Shown here: piece by piece, positions 1 to 5,117 of the stretch
Layout of the letters: every line of letters starts with the position of its first letter
Position numbering within the stretch: the first letter of the stretch is position 1
From: Chloroflexi bacterium UBA4736
GTDB lineage: Bacteria > Chloroflexota > Dormibacteria > Dormibacterales > Dormibacteraceae
Reading direction: 5' to 3'
Length of the DNA stretch: 5,117 nucleotides
NCBI GenBank assembly: GCA_002404015.1
Contig: DHIW01000083.1
Span: 1 to 5,117 of the forward strand
Made by a program: the position numbers and the translations under genes
The notes under the pieces: model-generated
The model's input: the letters and a program-made list of their open reading frames with translations, nothing else
What the model was told of the DNA's origin: nothing
Database searches by the model: none

Positions 1-1
1 G

Positions 2-76
2 ATCCTCAAGGTGGGGGAGACGAGACCCCGCGGCGGCGGCGGCGGTAGACCTAGGCCGCGGTTGGTTGCTCCCTGA
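2..76 (+). CDS. C-terminal tail of an unidentified protein (5' end outside window)
   Basis: The frame beginning at base 2 is open from the window edge to a TGA at 74-76 and encodes 24 residues. The tail reads ILKVGETRPR, then five glycines, then a basic proline/arginine stretch ending LVAP. A short conserved-looking segment followed by a Gly-rich basic tail is what the disordered C-terminus of a nucleic-acid-binding or envelope protein might look like, but the family cannot be identified from this piece. Its stop overlaps the proposed start of the next gene (CTGA at 73-76), which argues for co-transcription. The glycines come from five CGG triplets at 31-45, so the composition alone could mislead. 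The competing frame at base 1 has stops at 46 and 52. The frame at base 3 stays open to 308 but carries the codon pattern of a shadow. Confidence 0.35.
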   Translation: MLKVGETRPRGGGGGRPRPRLVAP

Positions 77-273
77 GGGCGTTCCGCGCGACAGCCCTGT
101 TGCTCCTGGCGACAGCCTGCATGACCGGCTGCGACCTGACCGTGCCCGTGGTGCTGCCCAGCCCCTCCGCCGACGTTTCGATCCCGCCCGGGTCGCCCCA
201 GGTGACCATTCCCAGTCCCTCGCCGGTGCGTCCGCCGCAGTCTCCGCCGGCCGGCGCGCCGGCGCCCGACTGA
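73..273 (+). CDS. small Pro/Ser-rich lipoprotein
   Basis: This frame encodes about 66 residues if it starts at CTG 73. An in-frame TAG at 52-54 limits how far upstream it can begin. No ATG, GTG or TTG precedes the hydrophobic segment, so the start is either the non-canonical CTG or lost to a sequence error. From CTG the N-terminus is MRAFRATALLLLATACMTGC: two arginines, a Leu/Ala-rich core, and two possible lipobox cysteines (ATA-C at residue 16 and MTG-C at residue 20). Lipidation and anchoring in the membrane would follow signal peptidase II cleavage. The mature part is short, disordered and rich in Pro, Ser and Val, with no catalytic domain. Third codon positions are almost all G or C, which supports this frame over the overlapping one that stays open to 308. 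The CTGA overlap with the upstream stop suggests coupled translation. The role is unknown. An ATG at 121 would delete the signal peptide and is unlikely. Confidence 0.5.
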   Translation: MRAFRATALLLLATACMTGCDLTVPVVLPSPSADVSIPPGSPQVTIPSPSPVRPPQSPPAGAPAPD

Positions 274-311
274 CCGGGATTCCGAATTGCAAATGGACTA
301 CGACATGAGGG

Positions 312-340
312 TTCCCGTATTGCGGATGCGCTGTTAGACT
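312..340 (+). promoter_or_regulatory. promoter with extended -10, leaderless start of the AAA+ ATPase gene
   Basis: A TAGACT hexamer at 335-340 fits the TANNNT -10 consensus and is preceded by TGT (332-334), an extended -10. A weak TTCCCG lies 17 bases upstream at 312-317. Nine bases separate the -10 from the ATG at 350, so transcription would begin at or next to the start codon. No Shine-Dalgarno sequence lies in that gap. The same TAG (335-337) is an in-frame stop for the ATPase frame, so translation cannot begin further upstream. The assignment is by eye. Confidence 0.5.
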
Positions 341-349
341 CACGAAACT

Positions 350-1732
350 ATGGCGCCTCCTGAAAACGCGCCCGTCGAACCCTACGGAGTGGTCACAAAG
401 ACGGCAGCTCAGCCCTCCCTCGAGTTCGCCGGCGTCTTTGAATCGAAAACCCTGAGGCCGACTTTCACGCCGCCGCGGCCGCGGACCCTGGCTCAAACCG
501 GGCTGACACCGACTTTCCTAGCGGAGATGGTGCTCAAGCTGATGCATTTCTCCAGCCAGCTGCCGGCCTACGAAATCGCCTCCCGGCTGCGGCTCGACTA
601 CGAGTGCATCCACCAGGTCATCGGCCAGCTGACCAACAACTCATATATCCACTCGATCGGGCAGGCAGCCAAGCCCAACCGCCAGCTGGACTCCCTCGAA
701 GAGGGGCTGGCTTTCATGATCACCGAGAGTGGTCGCGAGCGCGCCCGCGAGATCCTCGACCGCAACCAGTACATGGGGCCGGCGCCGGTGCCGCTGCACG
801 AGTACAACCAGGCCGTACTGCGTCAGTCGCTGCCCGAGAACTTCGCCACCCGCGACGGGCTTCGGTCGACGCTCGACGAGATCGTCATCTCCGACGCCAC
901 CCTGGAATTGCTCGGCCCCGCCTTCAACTCGCGCAGCTCGGTCTTCCTGTATGGGCATCCCGGCAACGGCAAGAGCACCATCGCCCGCGCCACCCAGTCG
1001 CTGCTTGGCGGCGGCGTTTATATGCCTTACGCATTGGTGGTCGACGACGCCGTCATCCGTCTTTACGACCCCAGCCACCATCAGCCGCTGGGGGACGCCG
1101 TCCCCGAGGCCGACCAGCGCTGGGTCTACTGCAAGCGGCCCTTCGTCCAGGTCGGCGGCGAGCTCGACCTCTCCATGCTCGACCTGGTCTGGCAGCCGGC
1201 GTTCAAGTTCTACGAAGCCGGCCTGCAGATGAAGGCCAACTGCGGGATTTTCCTGGTCGACGACTTCGGCCGCCAGGACGTGTCGCCGCGCAAGCTGCTC
1301 AACCGCTTCATCGTGCCCCTGGAAGAGGGCGTCGACTACCTCAACATGGCCAACGTCGGCAAGAAGATCGAAGTGCCCTTCGGGATGATGATCTTCTTCT
1401 CGACGAACCTGGAGCCGTCGGAGCTGGTCGACGAGGCCTTCATGCGGCGCATTCGCTACAAGATCAACATCCCCGACCCGACTCCGGAGGAGTTCCGCGA
1501 GATCTTCGTGCGCGAGGCGGAGCGCCTGGGACTCGACGGCGGCGACACCAGCGCCTACTACGTGCTCGGCAAGTACTACCGGCAGCGCACCCCACGCGGT
1601 GTTCATCCCCGCGACATCCTGGCCCACGTACGCGAGATCGCCGCCTACCTGAGCCAGCCGGCCAGCCTCAGCAAGGAGCTGCTCGACCGGGCCTGCTCGA
1701 CGTACTTCCTGCTGGAGAAGACGGAGTCCTAA
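350..1732 (+). CDS. AAA+ ATPase with N-terminal winged-helix-like region
   Basis: This 460-residue cytoplasmic ATPase belongs to a conserved but functionally uncharacterised AAA+ family, sometimes labelled 'ATPase with chaperone activity'. Residues 1-50 look disordered. Residues 55-105 form a helix-rich segment with YEIASRL and a following recognition-helix-like stretch, suggesting a winged helix. The ATPase core has Walker A GHPGNGKST (202-210), Walker B IFLVDDFGR (300-308, acidic pair 304-305), sensor 1 FFSTN (349-353), paired arginines in AFMRRIRYKI (366-367, likely arginine finger) and HPRD (419-422, sensor 2 region). The block between the Walker motifs (RWVYCKRP, VGGELDLSMLDL, KFYEAGLQMKAN) is, from memory, the signature of this family and not of MoxR or Lon. 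No membrane segment is seen. ATG 350 is the first possible start because an in-frame stop lies at 335, and the mRNA is probably leaderless. The MmgE/PrpD-like gene follows after 32 bases and is probably co-transcribed. The substrate is unknown. The winged helix would allow DNA binding or protein contacts. Confidence 0.9.
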   Translation: MAPPENAPVEPYGVVTKTAAQPSLEFAGVFESKTLRPTFTPPRPRTLAQTGLTPTFLAEMVLKLMHFSSQLPAYEIASRLRLDYECIHQVIGQLTNNSYIHSIGQAAKPNRQLDSLEEGLAFMITESGRERAREILDRNQYMGPAPVPLHEYNQAVLRQSLPENFATRDGLRSTLDEIVISDATLELLGPAFNSRSSVFLYGHPGNGKSTIARATQSLLGGGVYMPYALVVDDAVIRLYDPSHHQPLGDAVPEADQRWVYCKRPFVQVGGELDLSMLDLVWQPAFKFYEAGLQMKANCGIFLVDDFGRQDVSPRKLLNRFIVPLEEGVDYLNMANVGKKIEVPFGMMIFFSTNLEPSELVDEAFMRRIRYKINIPDPTPEEFREIFVREAERLGLDGGDTSAYYVLGKYYRQRTPRGVHPRDILAHVREIAAYLSQPASLSKELLDRACSTYFLLEKTES

Positions 1733-1737
1733 CCGCC

Positions 1738-1751
1738 CGGCTCGGTAGCCG
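1738..1751 (+). other. small hairpin between the ATPase and MmgE/PrpD genes
   Basis: CGGCT at 1738-1742 can pair with AGCCG at 1747-1751 around a four-base loop, five base pairs in all. No T-tract follows, so it is not a convincing terminator. It lies directly before the start region of the downstream gene and could affect mRNA processing or translation. In DNA this rich in G and C it may equally be chance. Confidence 0.25.
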
Positions 1752-1764
1752 ACCATGATTCGCC

Positions 1765-3258
1765 ATGGCTGAGATCGCCCTCCTTCGCGAGGCGTGCGAG
1801 TGGGCAGCCTCGCTGAAGCTTGACGACATCCCCGCGGACGTCCGTCACCTCGCCCGCGCCCAACTGCTGTCGATGGGAGCGGCCGCCCACGCCTCGATGC
1901 GGCACCCTATAGGCGATCGGCTGCGGCGCACCGGCTTCCCGGCGGGCGCCATCTCGGGCGCGACGGGCTGGCCTGGGGACGCCGCCCGCCAGGCGCTGCT
2001 GACGATGGCGCTCGACTTCGATGAGACCGCCTTTGCCGGCCACCTCGGTCACGCCAGTGCGATCCCGCCGATGATCGTCGGCACCGAGACCGGCGCGGGT
2101 GGGGCCGAGGTGATGGTGGCGCAGGTGGCCGCCGCCGAGGTGGCGGCGCGGGTGACCGCGGCCGTCACCCTGGGCTCCGCCCGCGGCCAGACCGCAACCC
2201 ACACCCACGCCGCCGCGGCCGTCGTCGGCTGTGGTCTGCTGCTCGGCCTCGACGCCGAGCGCCTGACGGCGGCGCTTTCGCTGGCGCTGGCTCAGCCCCG
2301 TCGCGTGATGCTGCCGGCGTTCATGGCCACCGACGCCAAGTTCTGGGTGGCAGCGGCGCCGACCCTGGACGCCGCCCGTTGCATCCAGATGGCGCGGGCG
2401 GGCGCCGTGGGGCTGGAAGGCCTGATGGAGGCGCCCGGCGGGCTGCTGGAGCAATTGGCGGCCGTTCCCCTGCCCGAGGTGTTCTCCGGCTGGGGCAGCC
2501 GCTGGCACCTCAGGACGCTGTCGATCAAGGCGATCCCGGGGTGCGCCTACCTGACCTCGGCGGTTGAGGCGGCAGCCTCGCTGGCCCCGGTCGACGCCGG
2601 CGAGGTCGAGTCGGTGGAGGTGGCCGCCTCTGTCTTCACGCTCGCCATGGAGGCGGAAAGCTTGCCCTACATCAATGGTCCGGAGAGCCCGCTCCCGGCG
2701 CTGGGCTTCAGCGTCGGCTACAGCCTCGCCACGGCACTCGAAACCGGGAGCCTCGATGTTGACGATCTCCATGGTGAGCGGCTGGCATCGTCGAGCCGTT
2801 GGGAGCTGGCCGGCCGGGTAGGCCTCCGTCACGACCCTGACCTGACGGTCGCAGCGCTCGCGGCCGCCGCGCCGGTGGGGGCGGCGATCGCCCTGGCGGG
2901 GGAGCGCGCCCGCGCCTGGTTGCAGGCGCGGGGGGCGTCGGCAGAGATTGTCGACCGGGTCCTGGCCGAGGCCGTGGGCGACCCGGAATTTGAGAACCCT
3001 GCCAAGCGCATTGGCGCCCGGGTCACAGTTCGCCTGCGTGACGGCCGAATGCTTGAGGCCGAACGCGATGCTGCGCGCGGTTGTTGCCAGGAGCCGGTGG
3101 CGGCGCGGCTGGCGCTGGCCGAGGCCAAATACCGGGCGCAGGCCGGCGGCGGCGCGGAGGCCTACGTGGCGGCTGCGGGCCGCTTCGATTCGATGAGCGC
3201 AACCGAGCTCAAGAGCTGGCATTTGGCGGGCGCCGTCGCGGGCGCGAAGCTCACCTGA
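1765..3258 (+). CDS. MmgE/PrpD family protein (2-methylcitrate dehydratase-like, divergent)
   Basis: This 497-residue protein matches the MmgE/PrpD fold, which includes 2-methylcitrate dehydratase and cis-aconitate decarboxylase. Supporting blocks are LDFDETAF with GHASA (83-98, equivalent to the family's DDT...HPS), the Ala-rich segment leading into LLLGLD (158-163), K192 in DAKFW, SIKAIPGC (253-260, the usual K-YP-C block), GFSVGYSLATAL (314-325) with Y319, and a C-terminal beta region with RLRDGRMLEAE (424-433). Length is close to the family's. The conserved active-site histidine of the usual H-x-T-G block appears to be Gln142, and the His after the YP-C block is absent, so the substrate or even the activity may differ. 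Context gives no help: no citrate synthase or isocitrate lyase gene is visible, so a methylcitrate cycle role is not supported. An in-frame TGA at 1756-1758 fixes ATG 1765 as the earliest start. No clear ribosome binding site is visible. Probably the second gene of an operon with the ATPase. Confidence 0.85.
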   Translation: MAEIALLREACEWAASLKLDDIPADVRHLARAQLLSMGAAAHASMRHPIGDRLRRTGFPAGAISGATGWPGDAARQALLTMALDFDETAFAGHLGHASAIPPMIVGTETGAGGAEVMVAQVAAAEVAARVTAAVTLGSARGQTATHTHAAAAVVGCGLLLGLDAERLTAALSLALAQPRRVMLPAFMATDAKFWVAAAPTLDAARCIQMARAGAVGLEGLMEAPGGLLEQLAAVPLPEVFSGWGSRWHLRTLSIKAIPGCAYLTSAVEAAASLAPVDAGEVESVEVAASVFTLAMEAESLPYINGPESPLPALGFSVGYSLATALETGSLDVDDLHGERLASSSRWELAGRVGLRHDPDLTVAALAAAAPVGAAIALAGERARAWLQARGASAEIVDRVLAEAVGDPEFENPAKRIGARVTVRLRDGRMLEAERDAARGCCQEPVAARLALAEAKYRAQAGGGAEAYVAAAGRFDSMSATELKSWHLAGAVAGAKLT

Positions 3259-3281
3259 CGCAACCGCCGCCTTAATTGGCG

Positions 3282-3312
3282 AGAGGGGCGACACGAAAGG
3301 CCGCCCCCCTCT
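3282..3312. terminator. putative bidirectional terminator hairpin between convergent genes
   Basis: AGAGGGG at 3282-3288 can pair with CCCCTCT at 3306-3312. The stem may extend by the CG pairs at 3289-3290 and 3302-3303 with a two-base bulge. The position, 23 bases after one gene's stop and before a convergent gene's end, suits termination in both directions. Neither side has a T-tract, so it does not meet the classical intrinsic terminator definition, though GC-rich lineages often use such stems. Confidence 0.35.
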
Positions 3313-3447
3313 ATCGCGCGGGTATCCCCCCGCTCCCCGGCGACTCGTCCGGGCTCCCCATTGCCCACCGCCGGAAATCCCCGCGGCTATATAACGCAGG
3401 CCCTTCGCCAGTCTTGCGTCAGACCTGAAACCTGTTGCAACCAGCCG

Positions 3448-4341
3448 TCAGTCCGGTGCCACGACCACTTTCAGGGCCCTTGGCACAACCTCGATTCGAG
3501 TCTCGCCGGCGTGTTTATCCCAGAGGTCGCCATCGACTTCGGTAGGCAACACCGCCCCCGATCGAATCAGCAGCACCTGGCCCTGGCCACGATGAACCCG
3601 CGCATCATCGAGGTCGCGGCCCTGGATCACCTTCTCGATCAGCTCGGTGAAGCCGGCGGAATCGACAGCGTCGACGGCCAGGACCTCGAGGCGGCCGTCG
3701 TCCAACATCGACCGGGGCAGCACCGGGAAGTCACCGCCGCGGACGCGGGCGCCGCCAACCGCCACCAGTCCCAGCCGGCCGCCGGCAAAGGCCGAGCCGT
3801 CGAGCTGCACCTGGGCGTCGAAGCTGGTTGGCGCGGCCGCGGTCGCGATCGCCGCGGCGGCGTACTTGGCGGCCCCGGTGGTGGTGGTGTCGGCCGCAGC
3901 CAGCTCCACGATCTGGGCGAACCAGCCGCAACTGAACCCCAGCAGGCTCAGCTCGCCGGTGGGCTCGATCCGGTTGAGGTCCACCGACCGGACGGCCGCG
4001 CCGCCGAGGGCTGCGCCGAGGAGGTCGGTCCAGTCGGTCATCCCAAAGAGCTCCCGGTAGGAGCTGTTGCCGGTGCCCGCGGGCACGATCAGCATCGGCG
4101 TGTCGCTGCCCGAAAGGCCCGCCGCGACCTCGCGGGCGGTGCCGTCGCCGCCCACCGCCGCGACCAGGTCGACGCCCTCGCGGGCGGCCTCCTCAGCCAG
4201 CAGCACACCGTGGCCGCGAACTTCGGTGTGGACGACTTCCACCCCCCACCCCGGGTGCGCCGAAGCGGCCTTCGCAGCGGCCTCCGCGACGCCGGTCTCG
4301 CCGCGGGCGGCGGGGTTGGCGATCAACCGCAGGCGTCTCAC
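3448..4341 (-). CDS. diacylglycerol/sphingosine kinase family lipid kinase
   Basis: This 297-residue protein belongs to the DAGK catalytic family (YegS/DgkB/LCB5 type), which phosphorylates lipid hydroxyl groups with ATP at the inner face of the membrane. The family hallmarks occur in order: LRLIANPAARG at the N-terminus (4-14), GGDGT nucleotide-binding loop (64-68), PAGTGN (87-92), the beta-sandwich C-terminal domain with DDGRLEV (214-220), and TEVDGD (267-272), equivalent to the usual 'DGE' block. Length is normal for a single-domain bacterial enzyme. The GTGN block is followed by SSYRE where relatives usually have DFAR. GTG 4341 is chosen because it places the family's N-terminal strand correctly. 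The same frame stays open upstream to 4746, but that extension is out-of-frame reading of the reductase gene. The gene lies 22 bases after the reductase stop and no promoter is seen between, so the two are probably one operon. The lipid substrate cannot be told from sequence. Confidence 0.9.
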   Translation of the reverse strand: MRRLRLIANPAARGETGVAEAAAKAASAHPGWGVEVVHTEVRGHGVLLAEEAAREGVDLVAAVGGDGTAREVAAGLSGSDTPMLIVPAGTGNSSYRELFGMTDWTDLLGAALGGAAVRSVDLNRIEPTGELSLLGFSCGWFAQIVELAAADTTTTGAAKYAAAAIATAAAPTSFDAQVQLDGSAFAGGRLGLVAVGGARVRGGDFPVLPRSMLDDGRLEVLAVDAVDSAGFTELIEKVIQGRDLDDARVHRGQGQVLLIRSGAVLPTEVDGDLWDKHAGETRIEVVPRALKVVVAPD

Positions 4342-4363
4342 GACGCGCCGACCGAGGCCGTGG

Positions 4364-4846
4364 TCAGGAGCTGACCAGCCGCACCGCGGGCAGGCCTGGG
4401 CCGAGCGGGCCGCCTTTGCCGGCAAGCCGTCCTCGCAGCACTTCGGGGACGAAGCGCTCCAGGAAGGCGGCGCGCACCGCCTCCGCGGTGGCGCCGTCGA
4501 CCACCTCGGCGCGAGCGCGGCGGACCTTGACCCGGTCGTCAACCACCACGTCAGGGTTGGAGGCGACGTTGCGCAGCCAGCCGGCGTCGCGATTCCAGGG
4601 CACCACGAAGGTCTCCCCATCGAACTCGACCCGCGAGAGGATCGACGTGCGTGGCAGGTGGCTGCGGTGTCCCTCGGTGGTGACCAGGAGCAGATCCCGC
4701 GACCAGGGGCTGTCGACGCGCAGAAGAACCTCGTCGAGAGCCGCACGGGCGGTTCGAATGACCTGCTTGCGAGAGGGCGGATAGGCGAGCGCCGCGCCGA
4801 TCGTCGCGCCCGCGATCGCGGTCAAGGTCTTCGGCAGGCTCGGCAC
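4364..4846 (-). CDS. deazaflavin (F420)-dependent nitroreductase/quinone reductase family protein
   Basis: This 160-residue protein resembles the Ddn-like family of split-barrel, deazaflavin-dependent oxidoreductases. The family pattern G-x-[KR]-[ST]-x3-R-x3-L appears as GHRSHLPRTSIL (59-70). It is followed by FDGETFVVPWNRDAGWLRNVASNPDVVV (75-102), which matches the barrel strand and the W-x-x-N-x3-NP block near the cofactor site. These families use reduced F420 to reduce quinones, nitro compounds or other substrates; cofactor and substrate here are inferred. Residues 7-22 are hydrophobic and could associate with the membrane, as reported for Ddn. The frame stays open to 4969, but the first 41 codons would overlap the divergent thioesterase gene and carry no family sequence. 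GTG 4846, seven bases after a TANNNT box, gives the expected length. It heads an apparent two-gene operon with the lipid kinase. Confidence 0.82.
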   Translation of the reverse strand: MPSLPKTLTAIAGATIGAALAYPPSRKQVIRTARAALDEVLLRVDSPWSRDLLLVTTEGHRSHLPRTSILSRVEFDGETFVVPWNRDAGWLRNVASNPDVVVDDRVKVRRARAEVVDGATAEAVRAAFLERFVPEVLRGRLAGKGGPLGPGLPAVRLVSS

Positions 4847-4852
4847 GTGAGA

Positions 4853-4858
4853 TAAGTT
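4853..4858 (+). promoter_or_regulatory. -10 element of the thioesterase promoter (shared with the divergent gene)
   Basis: TAAGTT fits TANNNT and is followed by exactly seven bases and then the ATG at 4866, so the transcript is predicted to be leaderless. No strong -35 is seen; TTCGGC at 4830-4835, with a 17-base spacer, is the best candidate. The hexamer overlaps the minus-strand -10 by five bases. Confidence 0.5.
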
Positions 4859-4859
4859 A
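4854..4859 (-). promoter_or_regulatory. -10 element of the reductase-lipid kinase operon promoter (shared)
   Basis: Read on the minus strand, this is TAACTT, also TANNNT, followed by exactly seven bases and the GTG at 4846. It is the near-complement of the plus-strand TAAGTT, because the core TAAGTTA is almost symmetric. There is no Shine-Dalgarno sequence, so a leaderless transcript is again predicted. No recognisable -35 lies 16-18 bases upstream. Confidence 0.48.
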
Positions 4860-4865
4860 GCGCAT

Positions 4866-5117
4866 ATGGATGAAGTGGCCGGGCAGCTCAACCAGGCCAA
4901 TTCGGGCAACTTCGCCGCCGCGATTGGCCTGGTCATCGAGAGTGCGACCAAGAACCGCGTCGTCGGCACCGTGGAGATCGAGGCGCGCCACCTGCAGCCC
5001 GCCGGGATCGTCCACGGCGGGGTCTACTGCACCATCGTCGAATCGCTGGCTTCGATGGGCGCCTTCATCAACATCGCCGAGCAGGGTCTGACATGCGCCG
5101 GCATCGAGAACCACACC
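4866..5117 (+). CDS. hotdog-fold acyl-CoA thioesterase (PaaI/MenI-like), 3' end outside window
   Basis: The first 84 residues of a hotdog-fold thioesterase are visible. The key block is LQPAGIVHGGVYCTIVES (43-60), with the HGG of the family at 50-52 and the glutamate at 59 in the position of the catalytic acid. Relatives with Glu here are the YdiI/MenI/EntH type, which hydrolyse 1,4-dihydroxy-2-naphthoyl-CoA and similar thioesters. Classical PaaI has Asp, so this protein is closer to the former, although subgroup assignment from half a protein is uncertain. AGIENHT at the window end matches the strand that usually follows. ATG 4866 is chosen over ATG 4870, which is in a different frame. The gene diverges from the reductase gene with only 19 bases between starts and is probably transcribed from the shared -10 element. 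About half of a typical 130-150 residue protein is missing at the window edge. Confidence 0.87.
   Translation, partial: MDEVAGQLNQANSGNFAAAIGLVIESATKNRVVGTVEIEARHLQPAGIVHGGVYCTIVESLASMGAFINIAEQGLTCAGIENHT

Noticed and set aside
31..45. (CGG)5 triplet repeat
   Set aside because: It encodes a Gly run in the tail of the upstream protein and is too short to be called a functional repeat.
250..263. Perfect 14-base palindrome GCCGGCGCGCCGGC
   Set aside because: It consists only of G and C, inside the Pro/Ala-rich coding end of the lipoprotein gene. Codon composition makes it likely by chance, and no partner site is seen.
604..1758. Long plus-strand (604-1758) and minus-strand (641-1756) frames overlapping the ATPase
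   Set aside because: Both are shadow frames. The ATPase frame has every AAA+ motif in order, and the others are low-complexity Arg/Pro/Ala or His/Val-rich.
1729..3294. Long minus-strand open frame (521 codons) opposite the MmgE/PrpD gene
   Set aside because: The translation is Arg/Gly/His-rich with no family motif, and the plus strand encodes a recognisable protein with G/C-rich third positions. It is an antisense shadow of a high-GC gene.
3361..4374. Plus-strand open frame of 337 codons opposite the lipid kinase
   Set aside because: It shows no motif, and the minus strand has the complete set of lipid kinase motifs across the same bases.
4342..4746. N-terminal extension of the lipid kinase frame up to 4746
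   Set aside because: These residues are out-of-frame reading of the reductase gene (Arg/Ser/Pro/Cys-rich). The kinase domain begins at GTG 4341.
2884..4819. Three copies of the octamer GCGATCGC (2884-2891, 3845-3852, 4812-4819), resembling the HIP1 repeat
   Set aside because: About 0.2 copies are expected by rough base composition, but all three encode Ala-Ile-Ala with the preferred codons of their genes, so coding bias explains them.

Overview
The window is high-GC chromosomal DNA with strong G/C preference at third codon positions. The genes are closely packed, the start sites lack Shine-Dalgarno sequences, and three starts lie 7-9 bases after a TANNNT -10 box, as in leaderless mRNAs. One gene looks like a deazaflavin (F420)-type reductase. 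Together this suggests a Terrabacteria lineage such as Actinomycetota, Chloroflexota or Dormibacterota. That placement is an inference from gene content and base composition, not from a marker gene. I see no tRNA, rRNA, CRISPR array, insertion sequence or phage gene.

Layout. Positions 1-273 hold the last codons of an upstream gene. A small proline/serine-rich lipoprotein gene follows and appears to overlap it by four bases (CTGA). A short gap carries a promoter, and then comes a 460-residue AAA+ ATPase with an N-terminal winged-helix-like segment (350-1732). Thirty-two bases later a divergent MmgE/PrpD-family dehydratase-like gene starts (1765-3258). A convergent intergenic region with three possible hairpins (3259-3447) separates it from two minus-strand genes. 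These are a diacylglycerol/sphingosine-kinase-type lipid kinase (3448-4341) and, upstream of it in the same operon, a Ddn-like deazaflavin-dependent nitroreductase/quinone reductase (4364-4846). A plus-strand hotdog thioesterase gene starts only 19 bases from the reductase start and runs off the window end.

How the genes may work together. The reductase and thioesterase are divergent and appear to be driven by one symmetric -10 element, with each start codon exactly 7 bases away. The reductase family includes quinone reductases, and the thioesterase has the Glu-type active site found in dihydroxynaphthoyl-CoA hydrolases. A shared quinone-related role is therefore possible but unproven. The ATPase and the MmgE/PrpD protein are probably co-transcribed, but nothing visible ties their functions. 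The region looks mostly like ordinary core/accessory metabolism. I could not recognise a clear new multi-gene system. The most notable items are the shared bidirectional promoter, the uncharacterised ATPase family and the altered active site of the MmgE/PrpD protein.
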